Shown here piece by piece: positions 1-9,881 of a stretch of 64,000 nucleotides of DNA. Position 1 is the stretch's first letter; every line of letters starts with the position of its first letter. A program made the translations under genes and the position numbers. The DNA is from Anaerobiospirillum succiniciproducens DSM 6400 (lineage in GTDB: Bacteria > Pseudomonadota > Gammaproteobacteria > Enterobacterales > Succinivibrionaceae). The notes below the pieces were generated by a model that ran no database searches, was not told the DNA's origin, and worked only from the letters and a program-made list of their open reading frames with translations. The stretch is from the NCBI RefSeq assembly GCF_000482845.1, contig NZ_AXWV01000013.1, positions 1 to 64,000 on the forward strand, written 5' to 3'.

Positions 1-440
1 GGGTACGGCGTACCAATTTAGCAAATTGTCCAATCTTATATGTGCTCATAATAAATGTATATTAACACATTTTTCTATATTTTTCAAAACTGTTAATTGC
101 TCCCCATCATGGCTTGCCATTCATCTGTTCATCGATTTTTGTATGGAACTAAGTACAAACGTTAGCATTCTTTTAGCGCATCTACCGCATCGCTTATTGC
201 AATGAGCAGCATCTTGTTCAACGAACTCTTATGTGCACGAGGCTCATTGATCGCTGTAAATGAATGTCGATGGTCACACTTTTGATAATTTTTAAGCAAA
301 TGTCGGATTTTTGTGTGCTTTCTAAGTTTTCCCTAAGCTAGTTAAGAAATAATAAGTTCACACAGGGCGACGAAGCCTTTTTCCTGTTTCGATACTTCGT
401 CGCTATTTGGTTTAAGTATCACCACGCATACGGAGTGACT
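1..440. other. Intergenic leader upstream of the DUF533 gene, with hairpin
   Basis: AT-rich, no gene seen. The window opens with a small palindrome (GGTAC-GGC-GTACC, 2-13). Close to the next gene is a strong inverted repeat: GCGACGAAG at 367-375 pairs with CTTCGTCGC at 395-403, separated by 19 bases. It lies about 40 bases before the start codon, so it would probably be in the 5' untranslated RNA. It has no T-run, so a regulatory hairpin or an operator is as likely as an attenuator. Confidence 0.5.
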
Positions 441-1304
441 ATGAGCGACCTTTTCGGCAAGTTAAAAGATACCGTTGGTAAGAATATTCCATCAAATATC
501 CCATCAGGTGCTGGCATGCTTGGCGCTGCAGGCGTAGGCGGCTTAGTAGGCGCTCTGTTTGGTGGTTCAAAGGGTGTTAAAAAAGCCGCTAAGAATGTTG
601 CCGTAGTTGGCGGTTCAGCAGCTTTAGCAGCCCTTGCTTACAAGATGTACGATAACTGGTCTAATAGCCGCAAGGCCCAAGATCAGGCTGCCAATGTACC
701 TCAGGGTGGCTATGGAGCCCCTCAAGGTGGTTATGGCGCTCCACAAGGTGCCTACGGTGCCCCTCAAGGCGGTTATGGCGCTCCACAAGGTGCCTACGGT
801 GCCCCTCAAGGCGGTTATGGCGCTCCACAAGGTGGCTATGGTGCTCAAGGCGGCTATGGTCAGAGCGCTCCATCTGATGATCCTTTTGCCGCTTACAATG
901 CTGCACAGCAAAACCAGCCATTAGCTCTGCCAAATGATGATGCCGGCAAGCTTATTTTACAGGCCATGATCTTTGCTGCTCGTGCTGATGGTCATATCGA
1001 TCGTCAAGAGCAGGAGATGATCTTAAAGACAGCCCAAACCGTAAGCCCAGATTCAAACTTCAATGCCACTATCAGCCAGTTCTTAAATGCACCGCTTGAT
1101 CCTAAGGCATTAGCTTCCAAGGTTTCAAATCAGCAGCAGGCACTTGATATTTACAAACTTTCAGCTACTGCCATTGTTGCTGATAACGACATGGAACGTC
1201 GTTACTTAAGCGACTTAGCTGCAGCTTTAAACCTCGATTCCATGACAATTGCCCAGCTTGATAATGACGCCAATCAGCTGCGTCTGCAATTATCACAAAG
1301 TTAA
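441..1304 (+). CDS. DUF533 (YebE-like, TerB-fold) protein with GYGAPQG repeats
   Basis: 287 residues. The N-terminal ~75 residues hold a Gly/Ala-rich hydrophobic stretch (about residues 25-65) that may enter the membrane. Then come seven PQG(G/A)YGA heptads (residues ~87-140). The C-terminal ~115 residues resemble the DUF533/YebE family, an all-helical TerB-like domain (LILQAMIFAARADGHID near residue 172). The function of the family is not established; E. coli YebE is an envelope-stress gene of unknown role. The ATG at 441 is chosen over the GTG at 435 because GGAG (432-435) sits 5 bases before the ATG and overlaps the GTG. Single gene, closed by a hairpin terminator at 1351-1386. Confidence 0.8.
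   Translation: MSDLFGKLKDTVGKNIPSNIPSGAGMLGAAGVGGLVGALFGGSKGVKKAAKNVAVVGGSAALAALAYKMYDNWSNSRKAQDQAANVPQGGYGAPQGGYGAPQGAYGAPQGGYGAPQGAYGAPQGGYGAPQGGYGAQGGYGQSAPSDDPFAAYNAAQQNQPLALPNDDAGKLILQAMIFAARADGHIDRQEQEMILKTAQTVSPDSNFNATISQFLNAPLDPKALASKVSNQQQALDIYKLSATAIVADNDMERRYLSDLAAALNLDSMTIAQLDNDANQLRLQLSQS
699..860 (+). repeat. 21-bp in-frame tandem repeat (GYGAPQG heptads)
   Basis: Seven copies of a 21-base unit encoding PQG(G/A)YGA, plus a partial last copy, inside the DUF533 gene. Copies alternate between G and A at one position, giving a partial 42-bp higher-order period. Gly/Tyr/Gln-rich composition is typical of disordered or phase-separating linkers; that role is inference. Confidence 0.9.
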
Positions 1305-1350
1305 CAAGACCTCTATCGCCAAGCACTTGCTGCTTGGACAATAATCATTA

Positions 1351-1386
1351 AAAAGGCCTGCAGTACACAACTGACAGGCCTTTTTT
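1351..1386. terminator. Bidirectional rho-independent terminator
   Basis: AAAAGGCCTG (1351-1360) pairs with CAGGCCTTTT (1375-1384), a 10-bp perfect stem followed by a T-run. Read on the minus strand it also ends in a T-run, so it can stop both the DUF533 gene and hrpA, which converge here. Confidence 0.85.
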
Positions 1387-1425
1387 ATATCAACTTTCAC
1401 CATCATCCTTCATTTTGCATTAGCG

Positions 1426-1452
1426 CAGCACTTGCTACGCTAACAAGTGCTG
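1426..1452. repeat. Inverted repeat between convergent genes
   Basis: CAGCACTTG (1426-1434) and CAAGTGCTG (1444-1452) form a perfect 9-bp stem with a 9-base loop. There is no T-run on either strand, so it is not a classic terminator. Confidence 0.6.
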
Positions 1453-1491
1453 ATGGTGTCATGGTTATTTAGCTGTTTAGCTATTTTGCTA

Positions 1492-1650
1492 GCTTAGGTC
1501 TACCTCTGGGCTTAAGTCTAGCTTTGAACTTAGTCTACATTTTGGCTTAGGTCTAGCTGTGGACTTAGGTCTACCTTTTGTCTTAGGCCTAGCTGTGAAC
1601 TTAGTCTGCATCTGGGCTTTAGTCTAGCTGTGGACTTAGTCTAGCTGTGG
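1492..1650. repeat. Degenerate ~18-bp tandem repeat abutting the hrpA stop codon
   Basis: About nine imperfect copies of a 17-19-base unit close to CTTAGTCTAGCTGTGGA fill the space between the hairpin at 1426-1452 and the hrpA stop codon at 1651. Most copies contain TCTAG or CTTAG. The array begins at the very base after the stop codon (minus strand), so it would be the 3' untranslated end of the hrpA message. Confidence 0.8.
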
Positions 1651-4600
1651 CTATTTGTGCGGTGGGTATTCCTTTTGAATGCGCTGCAATTCGGTGTAGA
1701 TACGTTTATCGGAAATTGGGCCGATAACACCAAGATGCTGGGCAAAGTAAGAAACACGGAGCTCCTCAATCATCCAACGTACATCCTTTAGTGGAGGTGG
1801 CAGTAAGTCAGTATGGTATGACTTAACTACTTTCTCATACTCGTCCTCTAAGTTCTCGAGAGTACGCATGTACATCTGATCGCGCACCACATCGCGATTG
1901 AGTCTTTGAACACGCTCTAAGGCAGCCTGTAAGTAACGAGGCATTTCCTTTAAGTGCTCAGGACCACAATCGGAGATAAAGCCCTTGTAAATAAGGCTAT
2001 CCAGCTGATGGTTAAGGTCTGCATAAGATCTTGCCAAGTCAAAAGAGATATTGCCCTTTAATAGGCGCTTTAACTCATGAGCCTTAACTAAGCTTTGTTC
2101 TACTACATTGGCAACAGCTAAAGCCTCATCATTAAGCTCACCGCGAACGATCTCACGAATGCGGTTAAAGTTATCCTCATCCCAAGGTACACCACCATTG
2201 CGCTCCATGATGTTGCTAATCGCACACAACATCAAATCAAAGATCAGTTCTTTGATAGAGCCAAGTGGCTGATAGTACATGGAGAGCTTGGCTCTATTAG
2301 GCAGATGAGTCTCAAGATATGAGGTTGGTGTCTTTAAGCTTAAAGCAATCAGCTTAACGGAACCTGCTCTCATCGCACGCTCTTGACGCTGTGGATTGTC
2401 ATAGAGCTCTAAAGTTACACCATCGCCGTGATCTGTTAGCGCAGGATATGCTGTAATACGCAGTGATCCTTGCTTAGTAACTTGCTCACGCTTAATGGTG
2501 CCATACTCCCATGAGGTGGCAGGAGGTGCTACCTGATGAGTCTTAACTACCTGATGTAAGACCTCACGAGCCTTGCCTTGAAGTCTTGATGAAAGTGCGG
2601 CAAAGTCCTTACCAAAAGCCATCTCTTTACCATCGACACCTTCAACTGAGAAGTTGACGAATAAGTAAGGTTCAATCAAGCTCTTATCAAAATCTTCAGC
2701 AGTAACAATCTCACCACCCATGCGAGTAAGCTCTTGAGCTACTGCAACAAAGAGGTTTTCAGAAACCACACGCTTGTTCTTGCCTTTAGCACTGTTAGAG
2801 GAGTTGTTAGCTAAGCCACCTTGAGCCGCTGCAGCGCCCGCATCTAAGTTAGTGGATGCATGCATAGAGTTGTTCACTGAGGCTGCAGAAATGCCTGAGG
2901 CATCAGTCTCAATAAAGCTCATGAAATATGGACGTAAGCTATCTTCTAATGCCTTAGCATACTCAGGTGCCGGAATGAGATTACGACGTAATCTCTTTGG
3001 CAGTGAACGAATCAAGGAGGCAAAAAGCTCCTGACGTAAGCCGTCAATTTGCCATAAGAAAGCATCAGCTTTGACCTGATTTAATACAGTAATTGGGATA
3101 TGTACTGTAACACCGTCACGATCAGAGCCAATATCAAAGACGTAGCTTAACTTAAAGCGCATGGAGCCTTGAGACCAGAACTCAGGATAGAGCTTGTCTT
3201 CAATGCTCATAATGTCAGTACGAGAGATAGTCTCATAGCTAAAGTCTAAGAAGTGTGGATCTTCTTTTGCCTTAGTGCGCCACCACTTGTCAAAGTCACG
3301 AATATTGCAAATATCGCTTGGGATGCGCTCTGCATAGAACTGCTCTAATGAGGAGGCATCTACTAAGAGATCACGACGTCTAACCTTGTCCTCAAGGTAC
3401 TCTACATCGTCAATCAGCGATAGGTTGTGCTTATAGAAGCGATGGTTGCAATCGATATTGCCCTCAACAAAACCATCTCGAATCATCAGCTCATGACAAA
3501 GTTTTGGATCAATATCCTGATACTGTACTAAACGCTTTTGCACAATTGGCAGACCGTAGATACTACGGGTCAGATAGGCCATCACACAGCCATTCTTCTT
3601 AGACCAATGTGGCTCGTTATAGCTATTCTTAATTAAATGCGGAGCTGCAGCTTCGGCATAGCCTGGATCAATAGCCGCAACTGTTCGAGCAAATAGACGA
3701 GTAGTCTCAGCAAGCTCAGCAGCGCAAAGCCACTTTGGTGGCTTCTTGGCAATTGGAGAGCCTGGGAAGATTAAGAACTTAGTACCACGCGCACCGATAT
3801 AGTTATTGCCATTAGGCTCAACCATACCAATGTGGCTTAATAAACCAGCGATCAGCGATCTATGAATGGCTTCATACTCAGCTTTCTCATCATTAAAGTT
3901 AAGGCCTAGCATTTGGGCTGATGCTCTTAACTGACGGTGTACATCTAACCACTCACGGACGCGTAAGAATGAGATGAACTCTTGCTTGAGCTGACGGCGC
4001 ATCGCAGAGTTGCTAAGCGAACCTTGTAACTCACGAATATACTCGTAAAGCTTGAGGTAAGAGAGGAAGTCAGACTTTTCATCAAAGAAGCGCTTGTGAT
4101 ACTGAGTTGCGGCCTCTTTCTTGTCAATTGGATACTCGCGTGGATCCATGACCGCAAGAGCTGAGACAATAACTAACACCTCAGAGAGAGCACGATATTT
4201 AGATGCCTCAATAATCATACGACCTAAGCGTGGATCGCATGGCAGTCTTGATAAGGTACGGCCAACTTGTGTGAGCTGTAAATGCTCACCATCTGGACCA
4301 AAATTACCCTTGCCAATCACAGTAGCACCAAGTTCATCAAGCAGACGTAAACCGTCGCTTACCTGACGTTGCTGTGGGGCATCAATAAATGGGAAGCTCT
4401 CTACTCTACCTAAGCGTAAAGAGGCCATCTGCAGCAATACCGAAGCTAAATTGGTACGCAGAATTTCAGGATCGGTAAACTGTGGACGGCTATCAAAATC
4501 ATCCTTTGAGTACAGACGTACACAGATACCATCACTTACACGACCACAACGACCCTTACGCTGATTAGCACTTGCTTGAGAGACACGTTCAATTGGCAGA

Positions 4601-7116
4601 CGCTGTACTTTAGTACGTGAGGAATAACGTGAGATACGAGCTAAGCCTGGATCAATAACGTATTTGATACCAGGTACGGTTAAAGATGTTTCAGCTACGT
4701 TAGTAGAAAGAACAATACGTACACCAGTGTGCTCAGTAAAGATCTTGTTTTGCTCTGATGCAGCTAAACGAGCATACAAAGGCACGATCTCGGTATCTTT
4801 TAGTCCTGCTTTGCGTAAGAACTGTGAGATCTCTAAAATATCACGCTCACCAGGTAAGAAGACTAAGATATCGCCTCTTCCACGAGCCATGAGGTAATGA
4901 ACTGCCTGCAAGATACCTTGTCTAATATCTAAGGTATCTGGAATATCTTGCTCATCGCCATCATTACGTACATTACGTAAAGCTGTAGCAGCACTCTTTA
5001 GTGCAGTGCTCTTAGCTCCTGCAGTAAGTGAAGTGCTCTTAGCACCTGAAGTATTTGCCCCTGCTGCAGTTTTGCTGCTGTTTGATGACTTTAAGCTATT
5101 GGCAGCCATACGCAATTGAGCCATGGCCCCACCAGAGTGCTGATAGTCAGACCACGCACCAGGACCGTTGTCAGCTAGCATGGCATCAATCTGAGCATTG
5201 CGCTCGTCTGATCCTGTCTCAAAGCCATTGTCTGAGTAATCACGCTCATAATGACCAGTGCCATCATGATGCTCAATATATACGCCCTTGTGATCTTCCA
5301 TTAAAGGCATATACACAACTTCTACAGGATAAGTACGTCCTGAAACCTCGATAATTGGAGCACCTCCAAAGTGTTCAGAGAAACGCTCCACATCAATAGT
5401 AGCAGAAGTGATGATGATCTTAAGCTCAGGACGACGAATGAGCAGCGTCTTTAAATAACCCAGTAAGAAATCGATGTTGAGCGATCTTTCGTGGGCTTCG
5501 TCGATGATGATGACATCATAGCTAAGTAACTGACGATCAGAGGCAAGCTCAGAGAGCAAGATACCGTCGGTCATTAACTTGATATAGGCCTCAGGTGAGC
5601 TAATGTCAGTAAAACGTACCTTGTATGAGACGCTCTTACCTAATTGCTCATGCAGCTCTTCGGCAATACGGGAGGCCACAGCACGGGCGGCTAAGCGACG
5701 AGGCTGAGTATGACCAATTAAGCCCTTGATACCAAAGCCAGCCTCTAAACACATCTTAGGAATCTGCGTGGTCTTACCAGAACCAGTTTCACCGGCGATG
5801 ATAACTACCTGATTTTCCTTAATGGCCTTCACGATCTCTTCACGACGCTGAGATACTGGTAAGGACTCTGGATACTCAAGCTTTGGAACATTGTCACCAC
5901 GGGCCTTTAGTGACGCAACCTCACTTTCAACCCACTCCTTAAGCTCCTCACGCTTAAGGACAATCTCCTCACTTGCAAGTACATCCTTAAGCAGCTCGCG
6001 CTTATCTACACCCACGGCAGCTGAACCAACAGCAGCACCAGCATCAACGCCATCAGCACCATCAGCTGCATTTGCAGCTGCATTAGCTGCAGCTGCGGCG
6101 CTTGGTGCCTCACAAGCGGATGCATCATCAAACAAAGACTGCATCAAAGCTAAGATGGCCTGATCTAAATCAGTAAGTTTGCGATAAGCAAGACGACGAG
6201 ATTGGTAGGACATATTGTCCTGATGCTCTCGAACTAATTTGAGAGCCTCAAGATCAAAGTATTTACCATCTAAAAGTGGAGCTTTTTTAGCGCCTTTCTT
6301 TTCTTTTGCAGACTTGGCATTACGCTCATGCTTGTTCTTTGACTCATGATCCTGATGAGGGCGATTTTGATCTTTGCGCTCTTCATGGTTGCTGCGTGGT
6401 CTTTGCTGAGCTTGTTTTTTATTGGAGGCCTTGCGATCTTTACTATCGCGCTCAGACTTGTCAGCAACCTTGCGCTCCTGATCTTTTTGAGCATGCTCGT
6501 TTAAGTCCATAGCTTTACGCTGCAGACGGTTTAAAGCACGATCTAAACGCTGTTGCTCTGTCTCGTTCTTATTACGATCATTAGAACGGTTACGATTCTT
6601 GCTGCCATCATTGCGCTCACGACGATTTGAGCCTCGCTCAGCGCGATTAGTACGCTCACCTTGTTCATGGTGATTAGTGCGCTCACCTCGCTCAGCGCGA
6701 TTAGTGCGCTCACCTTGTTCATGGTGATTAGTACGCTCACCTCGCTCGGTGCGATTGCCATCATTAGAGCGCTCAGCACGATCAGCACTCTTTAAACGCT
6801 CACGGCGCTCTTGTTTTTGAGCATGACCGTTAGTGCCGCGAGCATTATCGTTATCGCTTGCGGCTAAAACAGAATGGTTGGTACGTTGAGCCTCTAAAGC
6901 TTTTGCCTTAAGGGCGTTTTCAGCAGCTGAGGTGAACTTAGCTAGACTTGCTGCTTTTTGCTTGAGCTTGTTAGTAGACTCCTGACCATCTTTCACAATG
7001 ATGGCATCAGCCTTAGCTTGTGCTAAGTCTGCATTTTGTCTACGCAGTTGCGCTTGTAAATCCTTTAGATCTGAAAAAGAGCTAAATGAATTTGAGGATG
7101 AAGATCTACTGCTCAT
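1651..7116 (-). CDS. hrpA: ATP-dependent RNA helicase HrpA with long disordered N-terminal extension
   Basis: 1821 residues against about 1300 for E. coli HrpA. DEAH/RHA-type helicase acting on RNA in the cytoplasm; in E. coli it rescues stalled or collided ribosomes. Visible: Walker A GETGSGKTT near residue 443, DEAH (IIIDEAHERS) near 537, helicase C-terminal motif QRKGRCGRVSDG, and the long C-terminal HrpA-specific region. Odd features: the first ~400 residues are charged low-complexity sequence rich in Arg, Asn, Glu and His with 18-residue repeats; a Ser/Ala-rich insert lies between the two RecA lobes (about residues 612-720); another small-residue insert lies near 1402-1452. Single gene. 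The start ATG has only a weak AGGG upstream, so a start further inside the disordered segment is possible. Confidence 0.93.
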   Translation of the reverse strand: MSSRSSSSNSFSSFSDLKDLQAQLRRQNADLAQAKADAIIVKDGQESTNKLKQKAASLAKFTSAAENALKAKALEAQRTNHSVLAASDNDNARGTNGHAQKQERRERLKSADRAERSNDGNRTERGERTNHHEQGERTNRAERGERTNHHEQGERTNRAERGSNRRERNDGSKNRNRSNDRNKNETEQQRLDRALNRLQRKAMDLNEHAQKDQERKVADKSERDSKDRKASNKKQAQQRPRSNHEERKDQNRPHQDHESKNKHERNAKSAKEKKGAKKAPLLDGKYFDLEALKLVREHQDNMSYQSRRLAYRKLTDLDQAILALMQSLFDDASACEAPSAAAAANAAANAADGADGVDAGAAVGSAAVGVDKRELLKDVLASEEIVLKREELKEWVESEVASLKARGDNVPKLEYPESLPVSQRREEIVKAIKENQVVIIAGETGSGKTTQIPKMCLEAGFGIKGLIGHTQPRRLAARAVASRIAEELHEQLGKSVSYKVRFTDISSPEAYIKLMTDGILLSELASDRQLLSYDVIIIDEAHERSLNIDFLLGYLKTLLIRRPELKIIITSATIDVERFSEHFGGAPIIEVSGRTYPVEVVYMPLMEDHKGVYIEHHDGTGHYERDYSDNGFETGSDERNAQIDAMLADNGPGAWSDYQHSGGAMAQLRMAANSLKSSNSSKTAAGANTSGAKSTSLTAGAKSTALKSAATALRNVRNDGDEQDIPDTLDIRQGILQAVHYLMARGRGDILVFLPGERDILEISQFLRKAGLKDTEIVPLYARLAASEQNKIFTEHTGVRIVLSTNVAETSLTVPGIKYVIDPGLARISRYSSRTKVQRLPIERVSQASANQRKGRCGRVSDGICVRLYSKDDFDSRPQFTDPEILRTNLASVLLQMASLRLGRVESFPFIDAPQQRQVSDGLRLLDELGATVIGKGNFGPDGEHLQLTQVGRTLSRLPCDPRLGRMIIEASKYRALSEVLVIVSALAVMDPREYPIDKKEAATQYHKRFFDEKSDFLSYLKLYEYIRELQGSLSNSAMRRQLKQEFISFLRVREWLDVHRQLRASAQMLGLNFNDEKAEYEAIHRSLIAGLLSHIGMVEPNGNNYIGARGTKFLIFPGSPIAKKPPKWLCAAELAETTRLFARTVAAIDPGYAEAAAPHLIKNSYNEPHWSKKNGCVMAYLTRSIYGLPIVQKRLVQYQDIDPKLCHELMIRDGFVEGNIDCNHRFYKHNLSLIDDVEYLEDKVRRRDLLVDASSLEQFYAERIPSDICNIRDFDKWWRTKAKEDPHFLDFSYETISRTDIMSIEDKLYPEFWSQGSMRFKLSYVFDIGSDRDGVTVHIPITVLNQVKADAFLWQIDGLRQELFASLIRSLPKRLRRNLIPAPEYAKALEDSLRPYFMSFIETDASGISAASVNNSMHASTNLDAGAAAAQGGLANNSSNSAKGKNKRVVSENLFVAVAQELTRMGGEIVTAEDFDKSLIEPYLFVNFSVEGVDGKEMAFGKDFAALSSRLQGKAREVLHQVVKTHQVAPPATSWEYGTIKREQVTKQGSLRITAYPALTDHGDGVTLELYDNPQRQERAMRAGSVKLIALSLKTPTSYLETHLPNRAKLSMYYQPLGSIKELIFDLMLCAISNIMERNGGVPWDEDNFNRIREIVRGELNDEALAVANVVEQSLVKAHELKRLLKGNISFDLARSYADLNHQLDSLIYKGFISDCGPEHLKEMPRYLQAALERVQRLNRDVVRDQMYMRTLENLEDEYEKVVKSYHTDLLPPPLKDVRWMIEELRVSYFAQHLGVIGPISDKRIYTELQRIQKEYPPHK
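6630..6750 (-). repeat. 54-bp in-frame repeat inside hrpA
   Basis: On the coding strand two full copies of an 18-residue unit (ERTNHHEQG then ERTNRAERG) lie in tandem in the disordered N-terminal part of HrpA, flanked by degenerate half units. The DNA copies are nearly identical, which indicates recent duplication. Confidence 0.85.
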
Positions 7117-7223
7117 TGCAATGCCCTGTTAATTAGATGCCTCTCGGCATTTGTCAAAAGCATGCTCAACCAAAGGACTAAAACCATTAGCCTCATGGTG
7201 AACTTTGCTCTAAAAAGCGCTCC

Positions 7224-7229
7224 ATTATA
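7224..7229 (-). promoter_or_regulatory. Candidate -10 element for hrpA
   Basis: On the minus strand this reads TATAAT, about 108 bases upstream of the hrpA start. No good -35 hexamer is seen at 16-18 bases, so the call rests on the -10 match alone. Confidence 0.3.
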
Positions 7230-7465
7230 CCGCACCAATATGCAAACGGCCATTTTGTGGGAAAACAAGACCATGAGCACCATTAGTAGCAAGAAGCGTA
7301 GCGCTAAAAGCAGCGAGGGGCACTCAATCTTCATCTAGCCCAAGGATAGCAGCTCTATCTTCATCTAGACCAAAGGAGTGTAGCTTAAGCTTTGTCGTGT
7401 GTTCTGCCGCTTTGCCATCATCGTTATTCTGCTTATTAACTAAGCTTCGTCTTATGGCTTATGAA

Positions 7466-7510
7466 ATGAAAAAGCCACTTAGTTAGAACCTATGTCTAGC
7501 TAAGTGGCTT
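7466..7510 (-). terminator. Terminator of glgX
   Basis: AAGCCACTTAG (7472-7482) pairs with CTAAGTGGCTT (7500-7510), an 11-bp perfect stem. In the minus-strand direction it is followed by a T-run. It lies ~185 bases after the glgX stop codon. Confidence 0.8.
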
Positions 7511-7694
7511 GATGTAGCTGTGAAAGCCTAATTTAGATTTGAAAGTGTGCTAGCAACCTTTTTAATGGGCCGCTAGCGTGTTGCCATGCTGCTTGCTGTT
7601 GCCAGCTTTTGACTGCAGCTTGTTGCTGGCAGCATTTGATTAGCTTGCTTTGAACAGTGCTGTGAGCTTGGCTACAAGCAAGGCTATTACACTC

Positions 7695-9881
7695 TTAGTA
7701 TTGGAAACGAGTATTTCCACGAGTGTACTTTTGCAGCATGTTGGAATCGGCCAGCTCGTCGAGAGCTTCCTCGGTGAGCAGCTTGGAGGTCTGTACAGTC
7801 TCCATACGCATGATCTTCACGCTATGCGCTGCCACCATGTTTTCAAGACCAGACTCGTTAGAGTATCTACGTGGCTCGCCATCAACTTCTGATGAGTCGA
7901 TCACTGCAGACCAGTAGCGGTCATGGAAAATACTTGGCAGGCGGAACATTAAGTCCTTATCTTCGTTGTTAACGATGAGACACCAACGTTCGCCCTTGTT
8001 ATTGCGATCACCCACATACAGGCAGAAGTGGTTAATCTCAGTTGAGTGCCAATCGGCATCAGACAACAGCGTACCGTTCGACTTTCTCCACTTAGCAATA
8101 TAGTCATTCTCAAACTTGTAGAAGAAGTCATCAAAGAGGTTAATTTCTTTGAGCACACGAGAGGTATTAAGCACTCGCATCAGCTTGCACAAGTAATCAA
8201 GGAAGTAACGTTGCTCTTGTGAGATATTCCAATGATAGTAGTTTAAGTCATTGTCTTGGCAATAAGAGTTGTTATTACCAAGCTGAGTACGACTAAGCTC
8301 ATCACCGCCTAAGAAGTGCGGAATACCTTGAGAGATGATGAGAGTAGCCATGAGGTTACGCTTCATCTGCCAACGACGCTTAATCACCTCAGGATCACGG
8401 CTTACGCCCTCTTCTCCACAGTTGTAAGAGTAGTTTTCGTTAGTACCGTCTGAGTTATTGTCTTGATTGAGCTCGTTGTGCTTGAAGTTATAGGACACTA
8501 AGTCTTCAAGCGTGAAGCCATCATGGTAAGTAATGTAGTTTACTGAGGCGTTGATTGAGCGTTGGCCCTTAGCAAAGACATCACGCGAGCCTAAGATGCG
8601 AGTGGCAAGCTCACCCAGTAAGCCGCGATCACCACGCCAGAACTTACGAACAGCATCTCTATAGCGATCGTTTTGCTCTGACCAACCACGAGGGAAGCCG
8701 CCTAAGTGATAGCCGCCTAAGCCTGGATCCCAAGGCTCAGCCACCATGAGAGCATGCTGAATTTCTTCATTAGCAAAGCATGCCTTAAAGAAGCCGCAGT
8801 TTGAGTCAAAGGCATAGTATGAGCCGGCATGCGACTCACGACAGATGGTTACCGCAAGATCAAAGCGGAAGCCATCGACGCGCATCTCATTGAGCCAATA
8901 CTTAAGGCTGTCAATGATAAGACGAGTTGAGACCATGCTGTCGGCATTAAATGAGTTACCGCAACCTGTAGCATTGATATAGTTTGCATAATCTAATGAG
9001 CGATCTTGCTTTGGCTCATAGGCATAGTAGCTACGAGCATCTAAGCCCTTGTAGCTAAGCACCGGACCATCAATACCTGCCTCTGCAGTATGGTTAAACA
9101 CCACATCCAAAATCACGGCAATACCGTTTTTGTGGAAAGTCTTAACCATGGTCTTAAACTCGTTGATCGCATTGAGCGGATCACAAGCATACTCTGGATT
9201 TGGAGCCATGAAGCAGACTGGATTGTAGCCCCAGTAATTCTTTAAGCCGCGTTTAACTAAGAATGGCTCACTCATAGAGGCAGCGACAGGCATTAACTGA
9301 ACAGTAGTAATGCCTAAACGCTTTAAGTGCTCAATCACGCTCTCATGGCACATACCTAAGTAAGTACCTCTGTGATTAAGCGGTACATCTTCTTTGAGCT
9401 TAGTCATGCCCCTGACGTGAGCTTCATACAAGATTACGTCAGCACGATCACGGAAGACTTTCTTAACACCTTCCCAGTTAAAGTCATCGTTACCAACAAT
9501 CACTGCCTTTGGAATAAATTCCTCGGAGTGATTGAGATACATATCCTCATCGTAGTTAAACGGCTTAGTGAGCAACTTAGCATATGGGTCGACTAAATAA
9601 CGGCCCTCTTTAAAGTAAAAGCCCTGATTAGGATCATTTGTGCCTCTAGTTTCCAAGGCATAGCAGTCTCCGGCTTTAGCACCTTTGATAAAGCCATACC
9701 AAACACCGCCTTTCTGTTGACCTAGCGGAAAAGATCCAAGTTTTACTTCTTTTTTGCTGTATAAGTGAACTACAACTTCAGCTGCATCAGGTGCCCAGAT
9801 ACTAAAGTAGCAACCATCATCATATAAAGTTGCTCCTAGTCCAGTTTGACGCATTCGATCTTCAGATACAAACTCGAGCAT
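7695..9881 (-). CDS. glgX: Glycogen debranching enzyme GlgX
   Basis: 728 residues (E. coli GlgX is about 660). GH13 isoamylase-type enzyme hydrolysing alpha-1,6 branches of limit dextrins from glycogen, in the cytoplasm. The CBM48-like N-terminal domain (FSIWAPDAAEVVVHLY near residue 28) is followed by a TIM barrel with the four GH13 signatures: DVVFNHT near 258, GFRFDLAV near 336 (nucleophile Asp), AEPWD near 380 (acid/base Glu) and YHDGF near 450. The start ATG is preceded by AAGGAG at 6 bases. It is the last gene of the malQ-glgB-glgX series, but each has wide gaps and its own terminator, so separate transcripts are likely. glgC, glgA and glgP are not in the window. Confidence 0.93.
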   Translation of the reverse strand: MLEFVSEDRMRQTGLGATLYDDGCYFSIWAPDAAEVVVHLYSKKEVKLGSFPLGQQKGGVWYGFIKGAKAGDCYALETRGTNDPNQGFYFKEGRYLVDPYAKLLTKPFNYDEDMYLNHSEEFIPKAVIVGNDDFNWEGVKKVFRDRADVILYEAHVRGMTKLKEDVPLNHRGTYLGMCHESVIEHLKRLGITTVQLMPVAASMSEPFLVKRGLKNYWGYNPVCFMAPNPEYACDPLNAINEFKTMVKTFHKNGIAVILDVVFNHTAEAGIDGPVLSYKGLDARSYYAYEPKQDRSLDYANYINATGCGNSFNADSMVSTRLIIDSLKYWLNEMRVDGFRFDLAVTICRESHAGSYYAFDSNCGFFKACFANEEIQHALMVAEPWDPGLGGYHLGGFPRGWSEQNDRYRDAVRKFWRGDRGLLGELATRILGSRDVFAKGQRSINASVNYITYHDGFTLEDLVSYNFKHNELNQDNNSDGTNENYSYNCGEEGVSRDPEVIKRRWQMKRNLMATLIISQGIPHFLGGDELSRTQLGNNNSYCQDNDLNYYHWNISQEQRYFLDYLCKLMRVLNTSRVLKEINLFDDFFYKFENDYIAKWRKSNGTLLSDADWHSTEINHFCLYVGDRNNKGERWCLIVNNEDKDLMFRLPSIFHDRYWSAVIDSSEVDGEPRRYSNESGLENMVAAHSVKIMRMETVQTSKLLTEEALDELADSNMLQKYTRGNTRFQY

